From Pseudomonas mandelii (GTDB lineage: Bacteria > Pseudomonadota > Gammaproteobacteria > Pseudomonadales > Pseudomonadaceae), in NCBI RefSeq assembly GCF_900106065.1, contig NZ_LT629796.1, positions 3,999,501-4,063,500 of the forward strand: a DNA stretch of 64,000 bases, in the 5' to 3' direction. Positions 53,676 through 63,635 of this stretch are shown in pieces; the first letter of the stretch is position 1, and each line of letters starts with the position of its first letter. The notes under the pieces were generated by a model. It searched no databases. It was not told the origin of the DNA and saw nothing but the letters and a program-made list of their open reading frames with translations. Both the position numbers and the translations under genes were made by a program.

Positions 53676-55343
53676 ATGTCTGCTGCTTTTCGTTTGCCGT
53701 TGGACGTCTTTTACGAGCGTGAAGCCCGTCATCCCCGCCAGCGGTTTCTGGTCCAACCTACCGGCGGCGGACACGTCGAGACCCTGACCTGGGCCGACGT
53801 CGGCCATCAGGCTCGCTGCGCTGCGCATTGGCTGCGCGCACGCGAACTGCCCCAAGGCAGCCACATCGCCCTGATTTCGAAAAACTGCGCGCACTGGATC
53901 ATCGCCGACCTGGCAATCTGGATGGCCGGGCACGTTTCGGTGCCGTTGTACCCCAACCTCACCTCCGAGTCGGTGGCGCAAGTGCTCGAACACTCGGAAG
54001 CGGCGCTGGCGTTCATCGGCAAGCTCGATGACTGGCCAGGCATGTCTCGCGGGGTCAGTGCCGATCTGCCGACCATCAGCCTGCCGTTGCATCCGCCGGG
54101 TACTTTCGACTACAGCTGGGCCGATCTGCAAAAGAGCTCACCGATCCAGGACGACCCCAAGCCGTCCGCCGACCAGTTGGCGACCATCATTTACACCTCC
54201 GGCACCACCGGGGTGCCCAAAGGCGTGATGCATAGCTTCGGCAATCTGGGCTTTGCCACCACGCGCGGCACTCAGCTGTTCGGTCTCAACGAGTCGGATC
54301 GACTGCTGTCTTACCTGCCGCTGTGCCATGTCGCCGAGCGGATGTTCGTCGAGCTGGCGTCGATCTACACCGGGCAAACCGTGTTCTTTGCCGAAAGCCT
54401 CGACACCTTTCTCACCGATTTGCAGCGCGCGCGGCCGACCGCGTTGTTCGGCGTCCCGCGGATCTGGACCAAGTTCCAGATGGGCGTGTACAGCAAGATT
54501 GCGGCAAAACGCCTCGACTTCCTGCTCGGCCTGCCCTTTATCGGCAAACGGGTCGGGCACAAAGTGCTCGTCGGGTTGGGGCTGGATGCGTTGCGCGTGG
54601 CGTTGTCCGGCGCCGCGCCTGTGCCGCAGACCTTGCTGTTGTGGTACCGCAAGCTGGGACTGGATGTGCTGGAGGTCTACGGCATGACCGAAAGCTGCGG
54701 TTACTCCCACATCGGCCGGCCCGGCGAGAACAAACCCGGCTGGATCGGCAAGCCTTGCCCGGAGGTTGAAGTGCGGATCGCCGATTCGGGCGAAGTCATG
54801 GTGCGCAGCGGTGCGACCATGCTTGGCTATTTCAAGGAGCCCGAGAAAACCGCAGAAACCATCACCGAGGACGGCTTCCTGCGCACCGGCGACAAGGGCG
54901 AACAAGATGCCGAAGGCAACCTGCGCCTGACCGGGCGACTGAAGGAGATCTTCAAGACCAGCAAAGGCAAATACGTCGCGCCGGCGCCGATCGAAAATCG
55001 GCTGGCGGTGCATTCGCGGATCGAACAGGTGTGCGTGGTCGGTGATGGCTTGAGTGCGCCGCTGGGGTTGTGCGTGCTCTCGGCGGTCGGTCAGCAGGAC
55101 GCCGGGGGAACGGCGCGGGCAGGGTTGCATGCAAGCCTGGAAAAGCTGCTGGAGGAGGTCAATGGCGGCCTCGACAAACACGAACGCTTGCGCCAGTTGG
55201 TGGTGGTCAAGGACAGTTGGGCGGTGGAAAACGGCTTCCTGACACCGACCCTGAAGATCAAGCGCAACGTGATCGAAGCGTCTTACGGCGCTCGGTTCGA
55301 AGAATGGAGCGAGCGCAGCGAGACGGTGCTGTGGCAGGATTGA
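53676..55343 (+). CDS. Long-chain acyl-CoA synthetase-like AMP-binding enzyme
   Basis: A 555-residue adenylate-forming enzyme starting MSAAFRLPLDVFYEREARHP behind AAAGGAG. Motifs: IIYTSGTTGVPKGVM (P-loop), VYGMTESCGYSH, FLRTGDKGEQDAEGNLRLTG and LKEIFKTSKGKYVAPAPIE with the catalytic Lys. It activates a fatty or related acid to the CoA ester. It is followed by a thioesterase gene 31 bases later; the pair matches PA1617-PA1618. The 13-bp palindrome is probably its operator. Confidence 0.9.
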   Translation: MSAAFRLPLDVFYEREARHPRQRFLVQPTGGGHVETLTWADVGHQARCAAHWLRARELPQGSHIALISKNCAHWIIADLAIWMAGHVSVPLYPNLTSESVAQVLEHSEAALAFIGKLDDWPGMSRGVSADLPTISLPLHPPGTFDYSWADLQKSSPIQDDPKPSADQLATIIYTSGTTGVPKGVMHSFGNLGFATTRGTQLFGLNESDRLLSYLPLCHVAERMFVELASIYTGQTVFFAESLDTFLTDLQRARPTALFGVPRIWTKFQMGVYSKIAAKRLDFLLGLPFIGKRVGHKVLVGLGLDALRVALSGAAPVPQTLLLWYRKLGLDVLEVYGMTESCGYSHIGRPGENKPGWIGKPCPEVEVRIADSGEVMVRSGATMLGYFKEPEKTAETITEDGFLRTGDKGEQDAEGNLRLTGRLKEIFKTSKGKYVAPAPIENRLAVHSRIEQVCVVGDGLSAPLGLCVLSAVGQQDAGGTARAGLHASLEKLLEEVNGGLDKHERLRQLVVVKDSWAVENGFLTPTLKIKRNVIEASYGARFEEWSERSETVLWQD

Positions 55344-55374
55344 GCCACGAATAAAACCAACAAAGGAAAGCAAG

Positions 55375-55818
55375 ATGAGTCTGTGGCGTACCATTCCCGA
55401 CGTCGAGCAGTTGAACGCAATCCAGAAAAACACCATTGGCGAAGTGCTGGATATTCGCTTCGAAGCCTTTGATGACGAGTCCCTGACCGCGAGCATGGTC
55501 ATCGACCACCGCACCCACCAGCCTTACGGTTTGCTGCACGGCGGCGCGTCGGTGGTGCTGGCCGAGACGGTCGGTTCCATGGCCAGTTACCTGTGCATCG
55601 ATACCAGCAAATTCTATTGCGTGGGTCTGGAAATCAACGCCAATCACTTGCGCGGATTGCGCAGCGGGCGAGTGACGGCAGTGGCCAAGCCGATTCACAT
55701 TGGGCGCACGACTCATGTCTGGGATATCCGTTTGAGCAGTGACGAGGGCAAGGCCAGTTGCGTGTCGCGGTTGACCATGGCGGTCGTGCCGTTGGGTGAG
55801 AATCCACCGGCCCGTTGA
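55375..55818 (+). CDS. Hot-dog-fold acyl-CoA thioesterase
   Basis: A 147-residue PaaI/YdiI-type thioesterase: MSLWRTIPDVEQLNAIQKNT, then HQPYGLLHGGASVVLAETVGSM with the catalytic Glu, and LEINANHLRGLRSGRVTA. AAAGGAAAG precedes the start. It probably hydrolyses aryl- or acyl-CoA, perhaps the products of the adjacent synthetase. Confidence 0.9.
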   Translation: MSLWRTIPDVEQLNAIQKNTIGEVLDIRFEAFDDESLTASMVIDHRTHQPYGLLHGGASVVLAETVGSMASYLCIDTSKFYCVGLEINANHLRGLRSGRVTAVAKPIHIGRTTHVWDIRLSSDEGKASCVSRLTMAVVPLGENPPAR

Positions 55819-55855
55819 TTGTCGAGCGAACCACATCTTCCGGCCCGATGATTAC

Positions 55856-55978
55856 CTGTGGCGAGGGAGCTTGCTCCCGTTGGCTGCGGCAGCAGCCCTT
55901 GCCGGCACGCCTCTCGCGGCGTGCACCGGTTTTGCGCCTGCTGCGCAGCCGAACGCGAGCAAGCTCGCTCGCCACAGG
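55856..55978. repeat. Second-family inverted repeat
   Basis: TGTGGCGAGGGAGCTTGCTCCCGTTGG on the left and CGAGCAAGCTCGCTCGCCACAGG on the right, with inner GCTGCGGCAGC and CTGCTGCGCAGC arms. The right arm has GCTCGCTCGCC where the other copies have GCTCCCTCGCC. Confidence 0.87.
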
Positions 55979-56104
55979 GTTCGGCGATGTCTGAATGCTC
56001 ATGCCCCTGACCGGACTGTCATCATTCCTGGCACTTACAGTCATTGCCGCCGCCTCGCGTCTTACGGACAATCAACCCTTGTTTTCGCTTATGGATTTGC
56101 CGGT

Positions 56105-56911
56105 ATGTCGCAACAGATATTTTTCGCCCACGCCAATGGCTTTCCTTCGGGCACCTACGGCAAGTTGTTCGCGGCGCTGGCGCCCGAGTACCAGGTGACG
56201 CATCTGGAACAGCACGCCCACGATCCGCGTTTTCCGGCGGACGACAATTGGCGCAACCTGGTGGATGAGCTGATCCATCACCTCAAAGAGCAACCGGAGC
56301 CGGTCTGGGGCGTCGGCCATTCCTTCGGCGGCGTGCTGCACCTGCACGCGGCGTTGCGTTGCCCTGAACTGTATCGGGGCGTGGTGATGCTCGATTCGCC
56401 GGTGCTGACCCGCGCCGATCAATGGGTGATCCGTGCGGCCAAGCGTTTCGGTTTCATCGACCGCCTGACCCCCGCCGGCCGTACATTGGGGCGCCGGGAA
56501 GAGTTCGCCGACCTGGACGCGGCACGGCTCTATTTCGCCGGCAAAACCCTGTTCCGCAGCTTTGATCCCGAGTGCTTCGACGCTTACCTGCAACACGGTT
56601 TGCAAAAAGTCGGCGACAAGCTGCGCCTGCGTTTCGACCCGGCCACGGAGATCAGCATCTACCGTGGCGTCCCGCACACCAGTCCAGGCCAGGCACGCCA
56701 GTTGAAAGTGCCGCTGGCGGTGGTGCGCGGGCACAAGAGCCGGGTGGTGATGCGTCACCATGCAAGCTCCGTCGGGCGTATGCCGCTGGGTGAGTCCCTG
56801 ACCATGCCCGGTGGCCACATGTTCCCCCTCGAACGTCCGCAAGACACCGCCACGCTGCTGAAAAACCTGTTCAGCCGCTGGGAAGGTCGTCGCCAACAGG
56901 ATTGCGCATGA
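56105..56911 (+). CDS. Alpha/beta hydrolase
   Basis: A 268-residue protein starting MSQQIFFAHANGFPSGTYGK. Nucleophile Ser in WGVGHSFGGVLHLHAAL; late His in MPGGHMFPLERPQDT. The family has many esterase-like members and no substrate can be named. The frame is open upstream to 55796 through a repeat; the Met at 56105 is the natural start. It overlaps the next hydrolase by 4 bases. Confidence 0.88.
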   Translation: MSQQIFFAHANGFPSGTYGKLFAALAPEYQVTHLEQHAHDPRFPADDNWRNLVDELIHHLKEQPEPVWGVGHSFGGVLHLHAALRCPELYRGVVMLDSPVLTRADQWVIRAAKRFGFIDRLTPAGRTLGRREEFADLDAARLYFAGKTLFRSFDPECFDAYLQHGLQKVGDKLRLRFDPATEISIYRGVPHTSPGQARQLKVPLAVVRGHKSRVVMRHHASSVGRMPLGESLTMPGGHMFPLERPQDTATLLKNLFSRWEGRRQQDCA

Positions 56912-57762
56912 GCCACGTTGTCGAAGAAGTTCGCCTGAGCCTGCCGCACATCGAGCTGGCCGCGCACCTGTTCGGTCCCGAAGACGGCCTGCCGGTGATC
57001 GCCCTGCACGGCTGGCTGGACAACGCCAACAGCTTCGCCCGGCTGGCACCGAAGCTCAAAGGCCTGCGCATCATCGCCCTCGACATGGCCGGTCACGGAC
57101 ATTCCGGGCATCGCCCGACCGGCGCCGGTTACGCGATGTGGGACTACGCTCACGACGTGCTGCAAGTCGCCGAGCAGTTGGGCCTGAAGCGTTTTGCACT
57201 GATGGGGCACTCGATGGGGGCGATCGCTTCGTTGATTATTGCCGGGTCGATGCCGGAACGTGTCACGCATCTGGCGTTGATCGACGGCATCATTCCTCCG
57301 ACAGACAAAGGCGAAAATGCCGCCGAACGCATGGGCATGGCCCTGCAAGCCCAGCTGGATCTGCGGGAAAAACGCAAACCGGTCTACAACACCCTGGATC
57401 GAGCCATCGAGGCACGCATGAAAGGCCTGGTGGCGGTCAGTCGCGAAGCCGCCGAGCTGTTGGCCCAGCGTGGACTCATGCCGGTGCCGGGCGGTTACAC
57501 CTGGCGCACTGACAACCGACTCACGCTGCCATCGCCCCTGCGTCTGACAACCGAACAGGCGATGGCCTTCGTCCAGCGGGTCAGTTGCCCTGCGTTTTTG
57601 GTGGTAGCAGCTGACGGCATGCTCGCCAAACATCCCGAGTTGCTGGAGCGTCTACCCTTTAGCCGTGAACAGCTGCCTGGCGGCCATCATTTGCACCTGA
57701 ATGACGAACCCGGCGCCGACCTTGTCGCAGACTGTTTCAATCGGTTCTTCGCCGTTCCTTGA
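56908..57762 (+). CDS. Alpha/beta hydrolase, second of a pair
   Basis: A 284-residue hydrolase starting [20 protein letters not shown]. Oxyanion segment [12 protein letters not shown], nucleophile Ser in [15 protein letters not shown] and His in [11 protein letters not shown]. The pair with the preceding gene, joined by ATGA, matches PA1621-PA1622. Substrate unknown. Confidence 0.89.
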   Translation: MSHVVEEVRLSLPHIELAAHLFGPEDGLPVIALHGWLDNANSFARLAPKLKGLRIIALDMAGHGHSGHRPTGAGYAMWDYAHDVLQVAEQLGLKRFALMGHSMGAIASLIIAGSMPERVTHLALIDGIIPPTDKGENAAERMGMALQAQLDLREKRKPVYNTLDRAIEARMKGLVAVSREAAELLAQRGLMPVPGGYTWRTDNRLTLPSPLRLTTEQAMAFVQRVSCPAFLVVAADGMLAKHPELLERLPFSREQLPGGHHLHLNDEPGADLVADCFNRFFAVP

Positions 57763-57812
57763 CTTGCGCCGGGCAACTGTCGAGGCTGGGCGGGTTGAAA
57801 TGGGAGACAACC

Positions 57813-58472
57813 ATGATAGATCTCTACACCGCTGCGACCCCGAATGGCCACAAGGTCTCTATCGTGCTCGAGGAACTCGGCCTGCCCTACACGGTGCACG
57901 CCTTGAGTTTCGACAAAAAGGAACAGAAGTCACCTGACTTCCTCAAAATCAATCCCAATGGCCGGATTCCGGCCATTGTCGACCGCGCCAACGGCGATTT
58001 TGCCGTGTTCGAATCCGGCGCCATCCTGATTTACCTCGCTGAGCTGGGCGGCAAACTGCTGCCCCAGGACCCGAAAGGGCGCTCGGTCGTCCTGCAATGG
58101 CTGATGTTCCAGATGGGGGGAATCGGGCCGATGCAGGGGCAGGCCAACGTGTTTTTCCGTTACTTTCCAGAAAAACTCCAGGGCGCCATCGACCGCTATC
58201 AACATGAAACACGTCGCCTCTATGAGGTGCTCGATACACGCCTGCAAGCCGTGGAGTTTCTCGCGGGCGAGTACAGCATTGCCGACATTGCCACCTATCC
58301 GTGGGTGCGTGGCCATGAGTGGTCGGGCGTCGAGGTTGACGGTTTGCCGGCCTTGCAGCGCTGGATGGCATCCATGGAAGCGCGTCCGGCGGTCCAGCGT
58401 GGTTTGCTGGTGCCCGAGCGCTTCGATGATGCCAGTGTCGTCAAGGGTGCCCAGGCCATGCTGATCCGATGA
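57813..58472 (+). CDS. Glutathione S-transferase (YfcG/GstB-like)
   Basis: A 219-residue protein starting [20 protein letters not shown] behind GGGAG. N-terminal thioredoxin-like domain with the [11 protein letters not shown] and [13 protein letters not shown] glutathione-binding segments and an all-helical C-terminal domain ([20 protein letters not shown]). The N-terminal TPNGHKV resembles the disulfide-bond reductase subfamily YfcG. It overlaps the DUF4892 gene by 4 bases. Confidence 0.9.
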   Translation: MIDLYTAATPNGHKVSIVLEELGLPYTVHALSFDKKEQKSPDFLKINPNGRIPAIVDRANGDFAVFESGAILIYLAELGGKLLPQDPKGRSVVLQWLMFQMGGIGPMQGQANVFFRYFPEKLQGAIDRYQHETRRLYEVLDTRLQAVEFLAGEYSIADIATYPWVRGHEWSGVEVDGLPALQRWMASMEARPAVQRGLLVPERFDDASVVKGAQAMLIR

Positions 58473-59287
58473 GTCTATCCATGCGTTCATTCAATGTGCT
58501 GGTGCTGTGTTGTTTCAGTCCCTTGTTATTTGCCGCCGATGTCCCGGGCAGTCAGGACTTGCCGATCGTGCCGCGCATGGCCGACGCGCAGATCGTCGAC
58601 TATCGCCCCGGCGTTGAGCTCGAGCGGATTTATCCGCTGGGTTCGATTCGTAAGATCAGCGGCCAGTTGCGCTTCGATGGTCAGGTCGGCGCCCGGGGAA
58701 CGGCGACATCGGTGACCTATGAGTTGCCGCCGGAGCATTCGTCAACCGACGCCTTCACCGCCGCGCGTGAAGCATTGCAAGAGCAGGGCGCCGGCTTGCT
58801 GTTCTGGTGTCAGGCACGTGATTGCGGTGAAAGCAGCCTCTGGGCCAATGAGGTCTTCGGTAACGCCAAGTTGTACGGTGCCGACGATCAACAGGCGTAC
58901 TTGCTCTTGCGTCTCGCGGCGCCCCGGGACAATACGTTGGTGGCGCTTTACAGCATCACTCGCGGCAATCGCAAAGCCTACCTGCACGTCGAGCAGTTCG
59001 ACGCTGCCGCGCCGCTGGGTGATTTGCTGCCGACGTCGGCGACCTTGCTGCGAGAGCTGAAAAGTACGGGCGAACTCGATTTCCCCACATTGAGCGCCGA
59101 TCCTGATGCCACCTGGCTGCGCCTCATTTCTCGCGGCTTGAACCTCGACACCACCTTGCGGGTCAGTGTTTCCGGGCCAAACGCCGAAGCGTGGCGCCAG
59201 GCGCTGATCGGGCAGGGCGTGCGGGCGGCGCGAATGGAAGCCGGCAGTGCCAAAAGCCCTGGCCTGCACATCGAACTGTTGCGATAA
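58469..59287 (+). CDS. DUF4892 secreted protein
   Basis: A 272-residue protein with a signal peptide ([22 protein letters not shown], cleaved near residue 22). The mature N-terminus ([20 protein letters not shown]) and [32 protein letters not shown] are characteristic of DUF4892. One probable disulfide (CQARDC). Function unknown; periplasmic or outer-membrane associated. Confidence 0.85.
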   Translation: MSLSMRSFNVLVLCCFSPLLFAADVPGSQDLPIVPRMADAQIVDYRPGVELERIYPLGSIRKISGQLRFDGQVGARGTATSVTYELPPEHSSTDAFTAAREALQEQGAGLLFWCQARDCGESSLWANEVFGNAKLYGADDQQAYLLLRLAAPRDNTLVALYSITRGNRKAYLHVEQFDAAAPLGDLLPTSATLLRELKSTGELDFPTLSADPDATWLRLISRGLNLDTTLRVSVSGPNAEAWRQALIGQGVRAARMEAGSAKSPGLHIELLR

Positions 59288-59355
59288 GCTTCATCAGGTA
59301 AACGCGGCTGGCGCGTTTGCCTGCTCTTTGTTGACTGATTTTTTCGAGAACCTAC

Positions 59356-60411
59356 ATGCTCAATAACGATCGGCTGTTGGTGCAGATCCTGCTCCTGGTG
59401 CTGTTTGGCGCGAGCCTCTGGGTGATGGCGCCGTTCTGGTCGGCCTTGTTCTGGGGCGCGGTGCTGGCGTTCGCCAGTTGGCCGCTGATGCGGTTGTTGA
59501 CCCGCTGGCTCAACGGCCGGGAATCCCTGGCCGCGCTGGTGCTGACACTGGGCTGGATGTTGCTGGTGGCGGTGCCGCTGGTCTGGCTCGGGTTCAACCT
59601 GGCGGATCACGTGCGTGATGCCACTGCGTTCATCAAGGATGTGCAGATGGACGGTTTGCCCGAAGCACCGACCTGGCTGGGCGGCGTTCCTTTGGTGGGC
59701 GAGCGGTTGATGGTGATCTGGAACAGCATTGATGAGCAAGGCGCGGCGATGATGGTGGCGGTCAAACCGTATCTGGGTCAGGTCGGCAACTGGCTGCTGG
59801 CACGCAGTGCGCAGATTGGCGGCGGGATTCTCGAGCTGACATTGAGCATTGTGTTCGTGTTCTTTTTCTACCGTGACGGGCCGCGGCTGGCGGCGTTTGT
59901 CCATGGGCTGCTGGAGCGCCTGATCGGTGATCGCGCCGGGTACTACATCGAACTCGTGGCCGGGACGGTGCAGCGGGTGGTGAACGGGGTGATCGGCACA
60001 GCAGCGGCGCAGGCGGTCCTGGCGTTGATCGGGTTCCTGATTGCCGGGGTGCCCGGGGCGTTGGTGCTGGGCATCGTGACGTTCATGCTCAGTCTGATTC
60101 CGATGGGGCCACCGTTGGTGTGGATTCCGGCCACCGCGTGGCTGGCCTGGAAGGGTGAGTACGGGATGGCGGTGTTCCTCGGCTGCTGGGGCACGTTCAT
60201 CATCAGCGGCGTCGACAACGTGCTGAAGCCGTACCTGATCAGCCGGGGCGGGAATCTGCCATTGGTGATCGTGTTGCTCGGCGTGTTTGGCGGGTTGATT
60301 GCGTTCGGGTTCATCGGGCTGTTCATCGGGCCTACGTTGCTGGCGGTTGCGTACAGTCTGTTGACGGACTGGAGCAAGAGTCATGCGCGGGTAGACGATC
60401 GCCGGCCCTGA
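59356..60411 (+). CDS. AI-2E-family transporter (PerM-like)
   Basis: A 351-residue membrane protein, about eight helices. LPLVIVLLGVFGGLIAFGFI and GLFIGPTLLAVAYSLLTDW are the C-terminal AI-2E family signature. Members include autoinducer-2 exporters and Na+/H+ antiporters, so substrate is not inferable. It is 68 bases after the DUF4892 gene. Confidence 0.88.
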   Translation: MLNNDRLLVQILLLVLFGASLWVMAPFWSALFWGAVLAFASWPLMRLLTRWLNGRESLAALVLTLGWMLLVAVPLVWLGFNLADHVRDATAFIKDVQMDGLPEAPTWLGGVPLVGERLMVIWNSIDEQGAAMMVAVKPYLGQVGNWLLARSAQIGGGILELTLSIVFVFFFYRDGPRLAAFVHGLLERLIGDRAGYYIELVAGTVQRVVNGVIGTAAAQAVLALIGFLIAGVPGALVLGIVTFMLSLIPMGPPLVWIPATAWLAWKGEYGMAVFLGCWGTFIISGVDNVLKPYLISRGGNLPLVIVLLGVFGGLIAFGFIGLFIGPTLLAVAYSLLTDWSKSHARVDDRRP

Positions 60412-60432
60412 GATTTTCGGCGGGGCTGAGGG

Positions 60433-60512
60433 CCTCATCGCGAGCAGGCTCGTTCCCACAGGGGATTTGTGAAGGGCGCAGATCCACTGTGGGAACGGGC
60501 TTGCTCGCGAAG
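60433..60512. repeat. REPIN between the permease and EF-hand genes
   Basis: ATCGCGAGCAGGCTCGTTCCCACAGG and CACTGTGGGAACGGGCTTGCTCGCGAAG. Both arms share a compensating change (GTTCCC and GGGAAC), showing that the stem has been kept. Confidence 0.9.
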
Positions 60513-60520
60513 CTTTTGAC

Positions 60521-61372
60521 TCAGGTCGATACGTTCAAGTATTTGCCCACGCTCGCCACGTTATCGAGCGAATACTGCTTGCTCAGGTTGGCGATCATTT
60601 TGTTCAGCGCTTCATTGACGTTGAATTGAGCGGTGGAGTTGTCGCTGGTTTTCTCGCGACCTGCTTGCAGCGCCGCGTTCAGTTCATCGCTGCTGACCTC
60701 ACCGCTGCCGTCACTGTCCAACTCCTTGAGCAACGCAGCGCTGGTGTCGGTGCTGGTCGATGAGGTGCTGTCGCTGGCCTGCAGCACGCTGCTCAGTTCG
60801 GTGGTGGTTACGCTGCCATCGCTGTCCGTATCCAGCTGGTTGAACAATTCTTCGCTGGATACCTGCTGTGGTGGCGGTGGCGGCGGGGTCAGGCTGGCGG
60901 CGAGTTCGTCCTTGCTGACGGTGCCGTCCTGGTTCTTGTCCAGGGCCGAGAAGATTTCTGTACTGTCGGCGCTGCTGCCAGCGTTGTTCAGGCCGTTGCT
61001 CAATTCGTCGCTGCTGATGGCGCCGTCACCGTCGGCGTCCAGGGCGCTGACGAGCGCGTCGGCCAGTTCGGTGTTGGGTGCCTGGTCATGCGGCGGTGGT
61101 GGCGGCGGTGCCATTGCCGCCATTTCCTCGCTGCTCAAGCTGCCGCTGTCGTCACTGTCCAGATCACCAAAGTTTTTGCTCAGACTGACCAGCAGGCCGT
61201 CATCGGTTTTCTGCGACAGGGCACTTTCAAGTTCGCCCTGATCTACCGCGCCGTCGCTGTTGCTGTCGAGCTTGGCGAACAGTTCTTTCTGGAATTGCTG
61301 GCTGCGGGCGCTGTTGGTCGAGGTGCTGCTGGTGCTGGTATAGCTCGTGTAGTTGCTGACACTACCAATCAT
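60521..61372 (-). CDS. Six-EF-hand calcium-binding protein
   Basis: A 283-residue acidic protein starting MIGSVSNYTSYTSTSSTST. Six EF-hand loops are visible: DSNSDGAVDQGE, DSDDSGSLSSEE, DADGDGAISSDE, DKNQDGTVSKDE, DTDSDGSVTTTE and DSDGSGEVSSDE, separated by two runs of six prolines. There is no signal peptide. Related Pseudomonas proteins are annotated as XopAW-type calcium-binding proteins, without a type III secretion system nearby. GGGAG lies upstream of the chosen ATG. Confidence 0.86.
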   Translation of the reverse strand: MIGSVSNYTSYTSTSSTSTNSARSQQFQKELFAKLDSNSDGAVDQGELESALSQKTDDGLLVSLSKNFGDLDSDDSGSLSSEEMAAMAPPPPPPHDQAPNTELADALVSALDADGDGAISSDELSNGLNNAGSSADSTEIFSALDKNQDGTVSKDELAASLTPPPPPPQQVSSEELFNQLDTDSDGSVTTTELSSVLQASDSTSSTSTDTSAALLKELDSDGSGEVSSDELNAALQAGREKTSDNSTAQFNVNEALNKMIANLSKQYSLDNVASVGKYLNVST

Positions 61373-61534
61373 TGGACTCACTCCCTGGAATGGAAAACCG
61401 GTGGGTGCACCGGCTTATGCAGCGTCAAGGGGCAAGGTGTCGTGGGTGTGTGAGGTTTGTACCGATTGGTACACACAAGTCTCAGGCCAGGCTCGGATCA
61501 TGTAGGCGTGAGCCTGCAGGAATTGGTGTGTGGC

Positions 61535-62584
61535 TCAGGCGCGGGGCAGGCGGATGACGGCGGTGAGACCGCCGCCGGGTGTTTCTTCCAGGCTCAACTG
61601 CCCACCCAGTCGTTCCGCCGCCTCGCGAGCGATGGTCATACCGAGCCCGACGCCGCCCGAATTGCGATTACGCGAACCTTCCAGCCGAAAGAACGGCTCG
61701 AACACCGCTTCACGTTTGTCCGCTGCAATACCCGGGCCGTGGTCGATGACGCGGATCACCAGTTGCTCACGGTTGTCTTCGAGCGTGATCCGCGCGTGCC
61801 CGGCATAGCGCAGGGCGTTGTCCAGCAGATTGTTGATGCACGAGCGCAACGCCATCGGCTGCACTTGCAGCGGCGCGCAGTGGCCGCTGGCCTGGACATC
61901 TGCCCCCTGGTCCTGGGCGTTTTCGCTCAAGGATTCCACCAGCGCCTGCACGTCCATCCATTGCCCGGCTTCACTGGTGCGCTGCTCGTGCAAATAGGTG
62001 AGGGTGGCATCGAGCATGCTGATCATGTCGTCCAAGTCCTGGCGCATCTGGCCCTGCAGCTTGTGGTCTTCGATCTGCTCCAGCCGCAGCTTGAGGCGAG
62101 AGAGCGGCGTGCGCAGGTCGTGGGACACCGCGCCGAGCATCCGTGAGCGCTGCTGCACCTGTTCGATAATGCGTTTCTGCATCAAATTGAAGGTGTAGGC
62201 CGCTTGCCGGGCTTCCCGTGGGCCGGATTCATCCAGTGGCGCGCTGTCGAGGTTTTCGCTCAAGCGTTCGGCGGCGTCGCTCAGCCGCTGGATCGGCCGG
62301 CTGAGCAGTTTGGCGCCGTACCAGGCGGCAATGATCAGCGTGACAAACTGGAACGTCAGCGGCACCAACGGGCCGCCGAACCACGGCCGCGGTGGCCGGT
62401 TTTCGAAGCGCGGGTCCATCGGCGGGCGCTGTCCGCCCATGCCTTCGGAAAATGCCGGCGGCGGTGGAGGCGGGGGAGGACCGTAATGGTGAAACCAGGC
62501 AAACGCCAACAGGTGCGCCAGGATGATCGCCAGCAGCAGCACGCCAAACAGGCGGCCGAACAGCGTATCGAAGCGCGCCCGCAT
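61535..62584 (-). CDS. Sensor histidine kinase with a proline-rich periplasmic region
   Basis: A 349-residue kinase starting MRARFDTLFGRLFGVLLLAI. TM1 is at about 11-30; the short periplasmic part (HHYGPPPPPPPP, then PRFENRPPRPWF) is dominated by Pro. TM2 is at about 73-93, then HAMP, HisKA with His in LGAVSHDLRTPLSRLK and HATPase (NLLDNALRYA, GVGLGMTIAREA). It overlaps the regulator stop by one base (TGATG). Signal unknown. Confidence 0.89.
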   Translation of the reverse strand: MRARFDTLFGRLFGVLLLAIILAHLLAFAWFHHYGPPPPPPPPAFSEGMGGQRPPMDPRFENRPPRPWFGGPLVPLTFQFVTLIIAAWYGAKLLSRPIQRLSDAAERLSENLDSAPLDESGPREARQAAYTFNLMQKRIIEQVQQRSRMLGAVSHDLRTPLSRLKLRLEQIEDHKLQGQMRQDLDDMISMLDATLTYLHEQRTSEAGQWMDVQALVESLSENAQDQGADVQASGHCAPLQVQPMALRSCINNLLDNALRYAGHARITLEDNREQLVIRVIDHGPGIAADKREAVFEPFFRLEGSRNRNSGGVGLGMTIAREAAERLGGQLSLEETPGGGLTAVIRLPRA

Positions 62585-63354
62585 CAGCCGATGTCTCGTG
62601 CGTCGAACAGATAACCCTCACCGCGAACGGTCTTGATCAACTGCGGGGCTTTCGGGTCATCACCGAGTTTCTGGCGCAGGCGCGAGACCAGCAAGTCGAT
62701 GCTGCGATCAAACGCTTCGATGGAACGACCACGGGCAGCGTCCAGCAGTTGTTCACGGCTAAGCACCCGGCGCGGACGCTCAATGAACACCCACAGCAGG
62801 CGGAATTCGGCGTTGGACAGCGGCACCACCAGACCGTCGGCGGCGATCAATTGCCGCAGCACGCTGTTCAGGCGCCAGTTGTCGAAGCGAATATTCGCAC
62901 GCTGTTCGGTGCGATCGTCGCGCACCCGACGCAGAATGGTCTGAATCCGCGCGACCAGTTCCCTTGGTTCGAAGGGCTTGGCCATGTAGTCGTCGGCGCC
63001 CAGTTCCAGGCCGATGATCCGGTCGGTGGGTTCGCAGCGTGCGGTGAGCATCAGGATCGGAATGTCCGATTCGGCGCGCAGCCAGCGGCACAGGGACAAC
63101 CCGTCTTCACCGGGCAGCATCAGGTCGAGCACCACCACGTCGAAATGCTCCGCTTGCAACGCCAGGCGCATGGCAGCGCCATCGGTGACGCCGCTGGCGT
63201 GAATGTTGAACCGGGCCAGGTAGTCGATCATCAGTTCGCGGATCGGGACGTCATCGTCGACGATCAGGGCGCGAATGCTCCAGCGTTTGTCGTCAGCGGG
63301 CGCTTTTTGATCGTCGTTCAGAGGTGCTGGGGTGCTGTGCATGCGTGCGTTCAT
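62584..63354 (-). CDS. OmpR-family response regulator paired with the proline-rich kinase
   Basis: A 256-residue regulator with a 26-residue N-terminal extension (MNARMHSTPAPLNDDQKAPA) before the receiver. Phospho-acceptor Asp is in VVLDLMLPGEDG, Lys in YMAKPF; the winged helix has SIDLLVSRLRQKLGDDPKAP and TVRGEGYLFDARD. The Met at residue 5 (63342) is an alternative start. It is the first gene of the two-gene operon. Confidence 0.9.
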   Translation of the reverse strand: MNARMHSTPAPLNDDQKAPADDKRWSIRALIVDDDVPIRELMIDYLARFNIHASGVTDGAAMRLALQAEHFDVVVLDLMLPGEDGLSLCRWLRAESDIPILMLTARCEPTDRIIGLELGADDYMAKPFEPRELVARIQTILRRVRDDRTEQRANIRFDNWRLNSVLRQLIAADGLVVPLSNAEFRLLWVFIERPRRVLSREQLLDAARGRSIEAFDRSIDLLVSRLRQKLGDDPKAPQLIKTVRGEGYLFDARDIG

Positions 63355-63635
63355 CTGCCAGGTAGGCTGCCAACCACAAAGATGGGCTGCGAGGTTGTGG
63401 TTCCAGCATAGGCGTCCGGCCCGGAGGCGGGAAGTGCTGTAAGGACGTGTTGCGGCTGCCGAGGGTAGCGAGGAAGGGTGTTGTGGGCGTGTCGTGTGTG
63501 TATCGAACTCGACACAATCGGCGCAGGGACTAGTCTTGCTGGAGTCTTCGGGACGATTTACCGATCATCGGGTCCCGCAGTGGCGCTGGTTCCGCTACAA
63601 TGCGCGCCGATTTCGTCCTGCCTGAGAGCCCGCAC

